Shown piece after piece: positions 36,656-51,649 of a stretch of DNA of 64,000 nt (within the stretch, counting starts at the first letter, position 1; each line of letters opens with the position of its first letter). The DNA lies in assembly GCA_023078555.1 (NCBI GenBank), contig CM041196.1, positions 11,488,985 to 11,552,984 of the forward strand. Reading direction: 5' to 3'. This DNA comes from Ulva prolifera (lineage: Eukaryota; Chlorophyta; Ulvophyceae; Ulvales; Ulvaceae). A program made the translations under genes and the position numbers. Below the pieces are notes generated by a model. It was not told where the DNA came from. It did no database searches and saw only the letters and a program-made list of their open reading frames with translations.

Positions 36656-37797
36656 GAAAGTAAACACACATGTACACGCCACACGCGCTCAGACAGATCG
36701 CATTCACCTGTGGCAACGTAAGCCAGACTCGAGCAGTCGCTGCGACAGATGGAGAGAGATGGAGGCCAAGCGTCGCGCGGAGTAACAGTGTTGACGCCGT
36801 CTTTGTCGCAACCTGATGCTCAAATCGGCGTCACTGACGCATGCTGCAGAACGGTTTCGCGCAAAAGCAGCAAAAAAAAACCTCCTCCGAAGTCAGAAAA
36901 CGCATACACAGCTCAAACTCGCGCCGACGCGACTGATCATGACGTCAAGTGGGGCCAACCCCGCGACATGTTGAAGCGTTACTCGCACTCGAACTCGGTC
37001 CACACATGCATTCGGTCGTAATCATCGCATCCAGCCTAAGCCATCTCGCAGCGCCCAACCTGCCCACGCCGCGAAGTTTCCTCGCGTCGCCGATAAAGCG
37101 GCTAGCCTTGACTACTTCTACAAGACCTGCCACACTGGGAGGCTGTTTGTGCACAACCTGTGCTCATGCATAGGCCTTTCGAATTCGACCGGTCTGTTTC
37201 TTCTTGCCAATAATGCTACCCGGGGCAGGCCCGGGATAGCGTGGGTCCCTGTACATATACCAGTAGATCGCCCTGACGCTGCAGCTGCCTAGGTCATATG
37301 TGCGTGCATGCATTGCTGCCACATATTTGCAACGTAATTGATGACAGCCTGGCCTCGAGGTCGAGGAAGAACACCGCCGCGTCCCAGAGCATCATAACAC
37401 TGCGTCAGAACACTGTCGATTCGCGAGACAGTAGCAGTACAGTGTTGCAAATTCAACAGAGCCTGCTTGCCGCCTGTCCATCCGGCGTAGCGTCCTGCGA
37501 CGTTCACGCTGCAGTGCGTTTGATCATCCTTCCGAATATTCGAAGCACCCAGTTCTGGAGTCCAGGACTTCAACGGATTCTGGTGTGCATTCGAATCCAT
37601 CTGACCAAGCTCTGCGGCTGTAGCCATGGCTACAGCATGTGATATGTCATACCACGCCAACCCGGTGCAATTGTCTTGATCAGTGACGTGCCGTCGCTGA
37701 CGTTCCGGCGCAGCGCGTAGATGTGGCGAGAGTCAGCTCGGTCGAGGCGGCATGATGGCTACCAGTGCACGTATGCATATATGCATGATGATTCCAT

Positions 37798-37817
37798 GCG
37801 CGGGCGCGCGCCCGCGC
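37798..37817. repeat. 20-bp perfect GC palindrome
   Basis: GCGCGGGCGCGCGCCCGCGC is its own reverse complement. It is an isolated alternating purine-pyrimidine-like tract near several TGCATG motifs. Confidence 0.85.
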
Positions 37818-39480
37818 AATGTGCGAGCTACAAGAATTCTACACATGTGGCACTGGCAGAGCTGTCAAACATGTTTGACCGCGACGTGCGTTTGACCGCG
37901 GGGCGCCTGTCGCCATCCTGAAGACTGGAGCCGTCTGCGGGCATGTGCATTGGATGCTATATATAGCTAGCGCGTATAGCATGTATGGTACCGCTAGATT
38001 AGTATAAACCTGCATAAAAGAGTTCTGGGAGGGGCTCCCGACTTCCAGATCTCGAGCTTGACCGCCTGTTTCACTGGCGACCATAAATCCATATTCGCCG
38101 CCTCGCCCTGGATGTGCTTACGTGGTGCCATCAGTGGCCACACGGACGTGCAAGTGGCAGCGGGACGGTGGTTGTTTCACACTTGTAAACGGTGAACCCA
38201 GGCAGTCGGAAGTTCTCCATGTGATGTTGGTCGTGCACCTGCTCCATCAGTCATCCCTGCACTACTTCCAATGCTGACGCAGAGGACTTATACCGGACTC
38301 CTCACAGCACCAAAACCAGCATTGCACCCAAAACTGCTCCCAACGTTGCAGTCACATACACAAGCTTGTGTCTAGAATAAGCCACTGCAAAAAACCACTG
38401 CATGCATGCTATAGTATGCCACAATCACGTTCTCCGCACCGGCTGACACGGGCAAGCATGTACATCAGTCCATGTATCCTCATGAGTCCTGCAGTTAACA
38501 TGAAGTCATGAGATTGGGTGCGTCAGTGTTAGCTTGGGCGAGGCTATACGTGAGAGTCATGTGAGACCCATCATGTTGTATCAGGCACCACTGCACTGCG
38601 AATGCATGCCCGACATGCACCCGCCACCCGCCCCTTTGGGTGGCCATTTCGAGGCAGGCACCTCATATACATGCATGATCAGACACCCCTTGGCCACCCC
38701 ACGGCCAGCGGTGCCTGAGTGCCAGTGGTGCAACGTGTAGCCATAGAGCGACGGCGCAGCCGGGGGCTTACGTAGGATCTGGAGGTGTTCACGCGGTCGC
38801 GCCATGCATATGCACGCGGGTCCTGCCCTCTAACCTGCCTCTCGAAGCCGAAGCTCCGAATCTGTCCGTGCGTACATCTGTGCCTCACCCGCGCCACTAC
38901 AATCATGTAACACACCAGTGCCGTGCCTAGGGCATCAGCTGCTGCCCAACTTCCCTGTTCCGCATGCCTTTTCCATATTGCCAGCAGCTGCTTGAGGAAT
39001 TCCCACATCATGTGGAGGCCTCGCACACATCCTCTGGAGTTAACTGGCAAGTCAACGATATCGATCAATGTGTGACAGAACATCATGCGTACTTGGGTGC
39101 AGACAGACAGCAGTTCCACGATTTAGAATTGAATTCAATTCGATTCGAGTTGATGGATGCCCCAGGCTCGCCCATGCATGCAGGTTGCTTGAAATTGAGC
39201 CTCGAAAGCCTCTGTAGCCATTCAACTTCGCAGACAAAAGACTCACCAGCACACACACAGAAACCCGCCAGCTTGATTGCAGGAGTGAGCGCAAAGCGAA
39301 GGCTCCAAGAGACTCTGGCCCTGGCTCTCCGGAACAGCACGATCACTGCCTGCACACCTCGCTCGTAGCCTCCACGGACACCTGCGTGCACCAGCCACAG
39401 GCGTCATCGCTCGATCGTCGACGCCCGCAGGACCGTATTCGTGCTCCGGAGCTCTGATATCCTGGCCTGCACTGCAACGC

Positions 39481-42395
<2,915 letters not shown>

Positions 42396-42455
42396 AGTTA
42401 CGGGAGAACTTCGAGGGTCACATGGAGTGTTGCACAGCACCTGGTGCCTGCACAC

Positions 42456-42557
42456 GCGTGTTGGGTCGCTTTACGGATTTTCCAGGACTGCCACCCCGAA
42501 ATTAGATCTGAATATTCGGAATTTTTCCATGCGATCGGGCCCAATGACCTAACACTG
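42456..42557. mobile_element. Older hAT-like MITE, 61 bp after Cys/Tyr gene 1
   Basis: Internal sequence matches the family (GCTTTACGG...AATTAGATC...CGATCGGGCCC) and it ends AACACTG. Flanks CTGCACAC and CTGCACAT agree at 7 of 8 bases. A degenerate relative starts 65 bp after the stop of gene 2, so the insertion may predate the gene duplication. Confidence 0.7.
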
Positions 42558-43249
42558 CTGCACATGTGCACGTGGTTCCGATTGGCAACTCGGGTGCAGA
42601 GGTTGTGTATGGTTTTGGGCAGCCACCGGCAGTGTCGGGTCGCCGTGCGGCATGTTCTAGGGCTGCCCGCCAGGAGTTCTAATTAAAGACATGGGTGTTG
42701 AGGATGTTGATGTACTTGATCGGGCCGACCCGGATTTTTTCACCTTGGCCTAGCCTCGAAGTAGTATGTAGGAATGAGTTGGACCTGTATGACATTTCAG
42801 TAAGGACTGCTTCAGATTCGTTGGTTGTGCATCGCAGAGGGGTTTGCATTTCCCTCAAGCATGCTGATCGTGAGGGTTCCTGGGGGGGTGCTTAAGAATT
42901 GGAGAAGGATGATGCCCATGCAGAGAAGATGCAGCCTGAGATAAGGTCAGAGCAAGTGCTGTTGTATCAGCGTCATAACAGTGGATAGACGCGTGTACAA
43001 ACAATCTTAAAATGTTCTTGTCGAGCAGAAGAAGGGACTGTTCACATCATGGGGCTGCTGCTGTGACCAAGCTCAGTCCAGAAAAGCAGCATGCATCGCT
43101 TGACGGCTGCAAAGATGCGCAGACACACAGATCCATGTGTGGCGGGCCGGGAGTCTGTGTCACCTGTCGGTGGTGTTCTGGATTTCGCGTAGGTGTGACG
43201 GGAGCGATGGCGTGGGTGCTCTGGACCAGGTCGCTGGGTGTGTTCCTGA

Positions 43250-43312
43250 CCTCCTTGCTGCTTTCAAAGTTCGTAGGGCTGCCCGCCTGATGGCCTTTAT
43301 CCTCGTACCACA
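43250..43312 (-). repeat. Fragment of the dispersed repeat family
   Basis: Reads CTCCTTGCTGCTTTCAAAG...GGGCTGCCCGCC...GGCCTTTATCC, an inverted, diverged relative of 12838-12905. Confidence 0.4.
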
Positions 43313-44462
43313 CAGCTCCATGGTGGGCGCATGCCGTAGCAGTGCGCGTGAGTAGAAGTTCTAGCTGACGACGCCTGAATGAACGAACTTGAAGGCGGTG
43401 ATCCACCCACTTCACTTCCTAGCTCAGCCGACATGCTGGAGCTATTGTGAGCACATGAGCAAGCATTCTGTGTACATGAAAGCGGAGATCATTTGACCCG
43501 TTTAAACTTAAATTTACTCCGATAGACATCAGACCCGGGAGTGGTAGGCGCCAGGTGGCATCTCCGATTTGTTCACGTTGGGCATGTTCCTGAACGGTTG
43601 TCGTGAATGGCGTCACTGACAACCTGGCATGCTGATTGCGTGTGAATACAGCGGATAGACAGGAAAGACTGGAAAGAACATTGACGGCATGGCCTGGGCT
43701 GTATGTCCCAATGGCGCTCCTTGAGGCTGGCAGCGTACAAGCGAAGAGCATCGAATGAGCCAAATGCTTCCAAAGTGTAGTTAACACGGTGTGATCGTCA
43801 TTGGCAAGGCTACTTCCCTGCAGCCGCACACAGGGCGAACACGCGACATGGGTGCCTTGCAGCGTGCCTGCAGAGGTTGCGTGTGCAGTCGCCGCGCACC
43901 AAGCAGGACTACGAATGCAATAGATAAGTCTCAAGCTTCTGGATCATCTACTGATGAGCCCTGTGCGGACAAACGGTCGTTGCTGCCGCTCTTGGCGTGC
44001 TCGGCGACAAGAGCGAGAATCACCTGCTACCTCCAGCATCACGCAGACCCAGACGCGGAGCTTTATCTTGAGATTTTATGACAAGATGGAGCCAATCCAT
44101 GTGCGCATGCGCCCAGTGCTTTCATCCTTTGACTCGAGATGTCGCGGAAGCTGCCTGCTGCGAAGACGATCGATGATCCACCCGAGATCCACTCTCGCTG
44201 CAGCCACGAAAAATTCTGCATAACAATCGCGAGACAAGAGTATGCGAGGTACATTGTCATGCGGCGACATCAACAAGCACATTCGGCCACGAGGTCTGGC
44301 ATTCCCTGAAGTTTGCGCTGCAAAATAGAGCACGGGCCCGTATCAATTGCGGAGCCACCACGAGAAATTGCAGGTTCCGCGCAAGAGATTCGCTCAGAAA
44401 GAGGCAGGTGGTGCCCACGATCTGTTTCGTGGCAGATCCCGCCTGTGCGTGCCTCTCGCCAT

Positions 44463-44900
44463 GCTCGAGAAGTGTGGCAATATGAGCTCTGTTAGCTGCT
44501 ATGATCACTAGTCATACAGTACAGACTCCTGTCAATTGCCAGTCAAAGATGTTACAGAATAACTATGCCGTGTGTCTCACCTGTGGCAATATGAGCTCTG
44601 TTAGCTGCTATGATCACTAGTCATACAGTACAGACTCCTGCACCACGTAGTACGCTCAGCACACTGTTCTCTGCTGTAGTCAGTAGACAGACACACACAA
44701 ACAGCAAAGCATTCTCACCTGTCAATTGCCAGTCAAAGATGACCTGGAATTGACAGCTACGTCCTATATTCTGTGCTCTAGGCAGCCGACCTACGGTCTG
44801 CCCGCAGACTCACAGCCAAATGCATGTGATCTGCTGCACTCGCGTTATAACAGCTACGACACGCTTGCACCAGGGGAGCTCTGCTTCCCACACACCCCCT
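44463..44900. repeat. Repeat unit shared with 60996-61345
   Basis: Includes GTGGCAATATGAGCTCTGTT, CCACGTAGTACGCTCAGCAC and TTGCCAGTCAAAGATGACCT. An internal piece with GGCAATATGAGCTCTGTTAG is present twice (about 44474 and 44584), so this copy also had a local duplication. Confidence 0.75.
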
Positions 44901-45051
44901 CAAGCGCTGTCCGTTTCAGCATCGATCCGACCACTGCCTCTCTGGACTTACGCTGGTCCCGTGATCCTATGCCCCACTTAACGCGACACGAGTGGCCGCG
45001 ACCTGACTGTGCAAGGCGGGTGTCGAACTACCGACCTCACGAACCCAACTT

Positions 45052-45153
45052 TTGTGGCAATCCAGTGATATGGCCGCTATACCACTGGATCCTTGCACGT
45101 CGCGACGTGCAAGGATCCAGTGGTATAGCGGCCATATCACTGGATTGCCACAA
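45052..45153. repeat. 102-bp perfect palindrome with no spacer
   Basis: Base-by-base pairing holds from 45052-45102 against 45153-45103 (51-bp arms, centre GTCG/CGAC). Each arm contains TTGTGGCAATCCAGTG and a sub-hairpin. No clear target duplication flanks it. It could be a foldback element or an assembly artefact. Confidence 0.95.
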
Positions 45154-45845
45154 GAAGGCTTGCATATCAAAGGCGGAGTCGGCGAAATCTTGGGGCTGCG
45201 ACTCAACACATACGTGCGGAAAATTTCCAACCATTTCAGTCCATAGTCTCAATTTCTGTCTCGAGCACAGTTCTGGCTGTTGGCACCACGCTGCAGCTGG
45301 GCTTCTAGTTAGTCTTTCTAGTTGGTCTAGCTATCTGTCTAGGAGCACCCATCGCAAATCATGCTTTTCGCCCAGGGCTACACGATGAGTCATCCATCGC
45401 ATGCCCATGCGCAGAGCAAGCGCGTGTTGCTGCGGTCAAGCCCAGCACAGAGGCACTGTGTCTAGCCGTGCGTGGGTGTTGCTGCATGTGTCCGAGGCTC
45501 GAGCGATTGCATCCAATGAGCCTGCTGCAGGTGACGAGCGGCAACAGTTGTCCTGCGATCCACCTGTGCGCTGCAGCTAGCGCTGGACTGCATGCACTAG
45601 ACCATGACGCCGGTGTGCGTTGATGTCTGCAGCAATGAACCACAGCTGCCTCACAATGCGCCGTTTGTCGAGTCTCCTCCAGCTCCTGCAGTCCACAAGG
45701 GCGTAAGTGCAACCACCTTGAAGCAGTGACCCCCGGACGACCGGAGATAGGGAGCTGCAGCAGGCCACTGCAGTCGCGATGCTCCCTTCCAGTGGCCCAG
45801 TTCGACCCAACCACTCCACAGAGCTCCTCTGACTGTGCTCTGGTG

Positions 45846-45947
45846 CAGTGTTGGGTCGCTTTGCAGCATTTCCAGGTCTGCCACCCGGCAATGAGGCCTG
45901 AATAATCGGAATTGTCAAACATGATCGCGCCCGATGACCCAACACTG
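45846..45947. mobile_element. hAT-like MITE, best-preserved copy
   Basis: 102-bp element with 12-bp perfect terminal repeats (CAGTGTTGGGTC and GACCCAACACTG). The flanks 45838-45845 and 45948-45955 are both CTCTGGTG. This is the reference copy for the family in this window. Confidence 0.95.
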
Positions 45948-46043
45948 CTCTGGTGTACATGGCCATACTGCCAGGGCAGTACGGCGGCGCAGTGAAGTAG
46001 AAGCCATGTCACTGCATTGCCACATTTATATCGTCTGCAGACC

Positions 46044-46088
46044 TGTGGCCATCCATTGACTTGGCAGCTGTACCATTGGATTGCCACA
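46044..46088. repeat. 45-bp foldback related to the 102-bp palindrome
   Basis: Ends TGTGGCCATCCA and TGGATTGCCACA pair at 11 of 12 positions around a 21-base middle. The ends match TTGTGGCAATCCA of the large palindrome, suggesting one foldback family. Confidence 0.6.
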
Positions 46089-48912
46089 AGACCTGCCCAC
46101 GACAGCCTTGGGTTCGACTGCTGCCCCAATCGGCAATCAACTGTGAATCCAACTGAGCAACCGAGGGAGGGGCAGCGTAGAACTCTGGAATGGCAGTCCC
46201 TGATGATTTGCCGCTGCGAGCATGTACAGACATGCCACGCTGCAGCCCTGCAGCACTTGCCAACTGGCCGGGCTTGTCTGCATGCTTAGCGCGGGTGCAA
46301 GTGGTTTGTCGTGACTGTCAGCTGGTAGGCTGACAGGCCATTCAGTGGAAGTGGTCAGTGAATCGCTTCAAACCTCGCCTGCATTTGCTAGCTTGCTACT
46401 ACCACTAGCAGACTGGCGTGCACGAATCGCTTCCAACCTGGCCTGCATGCGCTGGCTTGCTGCTACCACTAGCAGCCATGGCTGTTTAAGAGTGAGACAT
46501 CTCGGTACCGGCATCGTCTGGCTGCTACTGAAACACAGGTCAAATGGCATGTGATCTTCAGCGACAGTCAAGAGAAGGAGGCTGGAGATTTCTCAACGCC
46601 ACCATTTACGGTTCTCTGACGTGAGTTGATGTATTGACTGCAGTGGTGCTGCTTCTGATACACATCCATGAAGCTGCACCACTGCCTGGGATGGTCAGCA
46701 GCCTGTATGGCACCAGGCTCACGCAGCTACAAGAGAGCCTTCCCGCGGATGCCTGAGTATACTGTTGCTGCGATTCCTGACGAGTGTAAAACTCGAGTTT
46801 CCGTGCTCTGACGTCGTGACCCTTGCAGAAAAGGCGCCTTAGCATCACTGCCACAGTGGGAGCCACCAGGATCCACGCACCTTGTCCGGCAGGAGTAGAC
46901 ATGGTCAATAGAAATGTCCTGAGATTGCTGCACGCTACATGTGCTGGGCAGCACAACGTCCGTCCTTCCAGCGCTAGCAGGTGTTCCGTATCAAGCTGCA
47001 GCCTGCACCAACGTCCCATCGTGTTTACGCCGACGTTCAGTGAATGGTATCATCAGCATTCGTCAGTGATAGTTCAGGCGTGTGCCTGCTCGCCGATGAT
47101 GCCAGGCGCTCCGGAGAGTGTGCATGCGCGGCAGCGCGCATGCGGCACCAACATGTGCGCATGCATGAACATGCGCCAACGTAAGCCAGAAGCGAGCAAC
47201 CGCTGCGAAACCTGGAGACCCAGAGTCACGCGAAATAAACATCCTTGACGTCGCATGTCTTGCTACCAGAGTCTCAAGCTGCAGTTGCCGCAGTTGACGA
47301 CCGTCGAGGGCAATCCCGCGAAAAGTTGTCGCACCCGATCTTTACCCGTGCACTTATCTCGAGATACCCGTCGTACTCATCATCGCACCCCGGCCTGGGC
47401 CATCTCGCACCGCCCCACATCGCCACGGCGCGAACTCTCCTCCCGTCGCCAAGGTAGCCTCGCGCCTTGACCACTTCTACATGCATATTGCGCTGGGCAC
47501 CTATTTGTGCACAACCTGTGCTCATGTCGTCCCCTCTGGTTCCTGGGGCAGGCCCGCGGAAGCGCAGCTTCAATATATTTGACATCACCGACGTACTGCG
47601 CCCTCACGCTGCTGGCTGGCCAAACACATATGCGTAAGTGCCTGCACTGATACATCGCTGCAGTTGCTACCTCAGTGGTTGGTTCATATTCTGGAAGCAT
47701 TCTTGACCGGTCAAGAAGACTTGTGCTCGAGGCATCCGCAGCTGCCTCGCAGCCCTAGAGCTGCATCAGCAAGCAGTTGACGCTGCTCGCCGACTTCACG
47801 TGAAGTTCACGAGTATCTTGGGAAAACTACAACCTTCCGCGCCGGACAGTATGCAATTGCTTTGAAGCGTGCCTCGCAGATGCTGCTGCGCGTTTGACGA
47901 CCTTCACGCGCCCAGGGTCTCAATATTCTGGTGCGCATTTCTCCGGACGCTGCTGCACTCGCCACTCAGTTCAGCAACCGATGGTATCTCGAGATACATC
48001 GGCGGCTGGGGCCCTGGCCGGCAACACTGTACGAAGCCGTGGCCACCCAATGGTGATTTCCAGCGCGCGCAGCGCTGCTGCATGCAGCATGCTGTTTCTG
48101 ATTCCGTTGCCGTCCTGCTACTCAGCTGAGCCCAGCTCGGAATCCTCGGGTGTCGCGGAACTGAGCTCGGCTCAGGCCTGACGCCGGCTCAGCTGCAGGC
48201 CTGACGTCGACCCACACGGGATATCCATCATATGATGCATGACGTCGTGCGAATCCATAGTCTATCTCGAGATAGCGCGAGCCTTGAAACGTTTTTGCGC
48301 AGCTCGACGTTGCTCTGGTGTTCTTGCATGCTGACAGAGCTGGCATATCTCCTAGAGATACAGCCACCTATGCATACCGGGTACGTACGCTGGTATGTGC
48401 GCTTGCCCATGCATATGACTGCAGGAGGCCTGATCGCCGACGCAAATTTCGCATACAATGTCAAATGCACAATCGAACAGCGGGCCTCTGGACTTTATGG
48501 CCGTGTGTTTCATGGCCACACGTGACGCCTCGCGCTGAGCGTGCTTACGTGGCGGCCAGTATTAGACGGACGTGGCAGTCAGACCCATTACCAGTTCAGA
48601 CTTGTGAATCGTGGAGCCGGGCTGTGCACATATATATGGCTCGTATACGCCCCACATCACACAGAGAACTTCTGACGTCAGCACGTGCCAAAATATGGTG
48701 CAACGAAAGGTCGCAATGTTGCATGCGTTCAGTTCCGTGGTTAAATATTTATATCACGTGCCTTCAAGCACTGGATTACAAAAGAGTGATCATGAATGGG
48801 AGAAAACACAGAAACCGAATCACGTGCCTCCAAGCACTGGACATCATATGGCCCATGATCACATAGAGACCTTCTGACGTCAGCACGTGCTGACGTTCGT
48901 TGCACCATTTCG

Positions 48913-48948
<36 letters not shown>
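48913..48948. repeat. Homopolymer tract of 36 C
   Basis: Uninterrupted run of 36 C (G on the other strand), able to form G-quadruplex or i-motif structures. The exact length is uncertain in any assembly. Confidence 0.97.
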
Positions 48949-48949
<1 letters not shown>

Positions 48950-49530
48950 CCGCGTTCACAGGCAGAAATCCCTCGCGCCGACTTGGCATTGAACGCCCTA
49001 TTGTACGCGCGTAGCACCATACCGATAGAAGCATTCACGGCCCCACATGCATGGGCATCCTTGCATGCTTGTGCTGTGTCCCAATGCTGTGACCGATACA
49101 TATCACAGTATACCAGAATTGTGATCACAGATCTAGAACGGACTTCTCTGTCGCCCTGTATTCAGAGTGTGAAATGGGCCTGATCAGACCTGTCCCTGCT
49201 GCAGCCGTGCCTAGGGCGCTTGAGCTTGCACATCGGCCGATGGAACGGCTTCAAGAGAAGTTCACAACCCAACGCCTGATCGCCACGCACCAAGAGCATT
49301 GAGCCGAAGCCTGCGAATTCCTCTACGAGTTGAAGAGACTCTCAGAGGCTAGAGCCTACGCCCTCTAGCACCGTGCCAGCAGCATCTTCATCGCGCGCAC
49401 GGCAGCGACAAGCTAGCTAGCAAGGCCTGCTTGTTCAAAACAGTTGTGCACCGGCCAGAGGCTGCATCACTGGACCGCCCGCATCAGCCTCCTACAGACT
49501 GAATACAGACGTCAATCGCAATCCAAAACA

Positions 49531-51649
49531 ATGATTCTCAGCTCCGGAGCAAGCGCACACGGCCGCGCCAGCGGCACCTCAAGCAGAGAGCACATTCCGC
49601 GGCCACATGCCGTGGCCTCAAGATCCAAGAGCACGATCCACATGCTGCTGTGCGTGCTGTGCGTGCTGGGCCTGCTCGGTATCTCTAGCACAGCATGCCA
49701 CGCCGCAGCACAGCGGCCCTCCGCATCCATTGCAAACAATGCGACGATTCAGGTGAGCCTTCGCCCCGGCTGACCGCTGAGTGCAGGTTCATGCATGTGA
49801 CACTGCACCCCCCCCGGTCCTGTGTGTGTGTGTGTGTGACCGCTGAGTGCAGGTTCATGCATGTGATCATGACACTGCACCCCCCCGGTCCTGCCGCCGT
49901 CCACAATGATCACGCTGCGCGATTGCCAGCCCATGCCTCAATTTGAGGAACACAATCTCAAATGAGAATCCCCCAATTGTTGGCTGACAAACTCCCTGGT
50001 TGCAGAGCTTTCAGGGTCCGTCAAAGCTTAAGCTAGCGCCGTGGCCAAGTGTGATCGCCGAACCAGTCGCACCACGCAACGCGGCAGCCCTCCGCGCCGC
50101 CGCGGCTCCTCTCACTACCCGCACCCCAGGCTTGGACGTCGTGCCAGAAGCACAAGGTGGCTCCGGAGGCGTCCGCCGCATCCTCATGGCCAAGAAGGGC
50201 ACAAACAAGGCGAAGTTGCTCGCGTCTCTCCCGCGTTGCAGCCGCTGCGCGATCCAGCAGTGCTTCCGCAACAGGAAGACGAAGAAGCGCTCCCGATGCA
50301 CCGGCAAGTGCAAGAGGAGAGGCCGCATTTTCAACTGCAGCTCGACGAAAGGCGACTTCAAGACGTGCACGCGCTCAGGCCTCGGCCAGTGCTGGCGGCC
50401 CACGTGCGAACCCTACAACCTCCCGCTCGAGCCGCTCATCCCGCTCGCCGGAGTTGTCGCCTTCACCCCCGCCCCGTACGTGCCGTGCATCGTCACTACC
50501 AACCACCCGACTGGCTGCCCGGCTGCGGGCTCCGACGTCGCGGGCACCAGCGGCCCCACTCGCCTGGTCGCCAGTGAATGCATCAGCTATGAGTACCGTC
50601 TAGCCAGTGATGGGTGCGAGAGCCCCTACCTCCCGTTCGGCTACTGCGAGTGCCGCTTCACGGAGCAGAACGCCGCCTCCGGAACTGCACGCGAGGTGAC
50701 GCGGCCGTGCCACTTCGGCGATTTTGACAGCGCAGACCTACCGCTGACGTCCACCGCACCCGAGTCAAGTGACGGCGCGGCCCGAATTCAAACGCGGCTC
50801 CCCGCGAACTCCAGCGTGAGCGGGAGACCGCACTATACATACAACACGACGCTGGTGACGGACGAGGGCCCGGTCGACGTCAAGATGGAGTACTTCCGCC
50901 GCATCTCGGTGCTCGCTGACCGCTTCACATACACTGGGGAGTATGCGGACGATGACAGCGGGGGGAGTGGTGATGGGGACGCCGCGGACACAGACCCAGA
51001 CTACGTGGAAAGCGGGTTTCCCGCTGGTGTATACGATGAGACCTACACCTCTGTTGATTACGGCAGGCGCGATGACGCTGAAGACTACGTTCGTCTTGAC
51101 TATGATTACCTTGATTACTTCCGTGGCTACGGTGACTACTACCGCGGCTACGAGCGCTACGAGAGCTATGATTTCCGCCGTGATTACAGTTATTACGACG
51201 CCGATGACCAGAGCCGCGCTGATCCAGGTTACAGCGCCATAGTCGGCATAGACGACAGCGAGGAATTCGCCGCGGCGTATGATTACACGGTGGATGAGGA
51301 GGCGGATGAGTATTACTTTGCATACAATAAGTACAACCTGGACCCGGAGAGGCAGGACTGCGACCTGAAGTGCTCGTTTGAGGGTGGAGGCGTGCTGGGG
51401 AGCGTGCGGGAGGAATACGGGGTGCAGGGGGCCTACAGCGTGTACTACATGAGCACAAAGCCGGTGCCGTCAGCAAACTGCCCGGCATGCCTTCCGGATT
51501 ACGGCGGCCCTCCCGACGGCGCGGTCATCGACATTGCCCCCGGCACGCCGCTCGAGCCCGGTGAGTTTGAGGTGTTTTTGGGTGATGTGCCGGAGGAGGA
51601 GCGGTTTGAGGGAGGAGAGGAAGAAGTGTTCGAGACTCCATATACGTAA
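49531..51649 (+). CDS. Secreted Cys/Tyr-rich protein, paralogue 2 (unknown family)
   Basis: Seen: exon 1 (49531-49752, 74 codons) and exon 2 (50006-51649) join in phase 0 (ATTCAG-GTGAG donor, GTTGCAG acceptor) for 621 aa. Signal region MLLCVLCVLGLLGISSTACH. The Cys-rich basic head begins near residue 135 (ILMAKKGTNK). The core blocks CIVTTNHPTGCPAAG, CESPYLPFGYC and YFRRISVLADRFTYTG and the tail DCDLKCSFEGGGVLG are shared with paralogues 1 and 3. The middle is the most tyrosine-rich of the three: about 18 Tyr in 82 residues, mixed with Asp, Gly and Arg (for example DYLDYFRGYGDYYRGYERY). Exon 1 is about half the length of that in the paralogues. The intron holds a local tandem repeat. The function is unknown, and a cross-linkable wall or matrix protein is inferred. 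Confidence 0.87.
49771..49893. repeat. Local tandem duplication with a TG run in intron 1 of gene 2
   Basis: TGACCGCTGAGTGCAGGTTC occurs at 49771 and 49837, each followed by a C-rich stretch and GGTCCTG, with a short (TG)n run between. The first copy directly follows the splice donor. Confidence 0.85.

Larger units (their letters stand above)
36107..39480. other. Intergenic region upstream of Cys/Tyr gene 1
   Basis: Contains degenerate MITE pieces (36229-36360, 36564-36655), a block at 36940-37180 that recurs at 47270-47540 and more weakly at 53210-53350, and a block at 38090-38220 that recurs at 48500-48620. No gene was identified. An open frame at 37289-37660 (minus) was not recognised. 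Confidence 0.5.
42396..45845. other. Intergenic region between Cys/Tyr genes 1 and 2, first part
   Basis: Holds a MITE (42456-42557), a second degenerate MITE piece near 42620-42660, a dispersed repeat fragment (43250-43312), a duplicate of 33980-34930 (43330-44350), the 44463-44900 repeat and the 102-bp palindrome. No gene was identified. Confidence 0.55.
45956..49530. other. Intergenic region upstream of Cys/Tyr gene 2
   Basis: No gene identified. It contains the small foldback at 46044-46088, a block at 47270-47540 matching 36940-37180, a block at 48500-48620 matching 38090-38220, a repeat fragment at 48775-48826 and a 36-base C tract. Confidence 0.5.

Noticed and set aside
37289-37660. 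123-codon minus-strand frame in a duplicated block
   Set aside because: The block matching it near 47.6 kb does not keep the frame, so coding is not supported.
44990-45110. tRNA-like acceptor pairing (GTGCAAG with CTTGCAC) around the 102-bp palindrome
   Set aside because: The seven-base match and a T-loop-like GTTCGAC are suggestive, but the D and anticodon arms do not fold and the left part belongs to the palindrome arm. Treated as chance or decayed.
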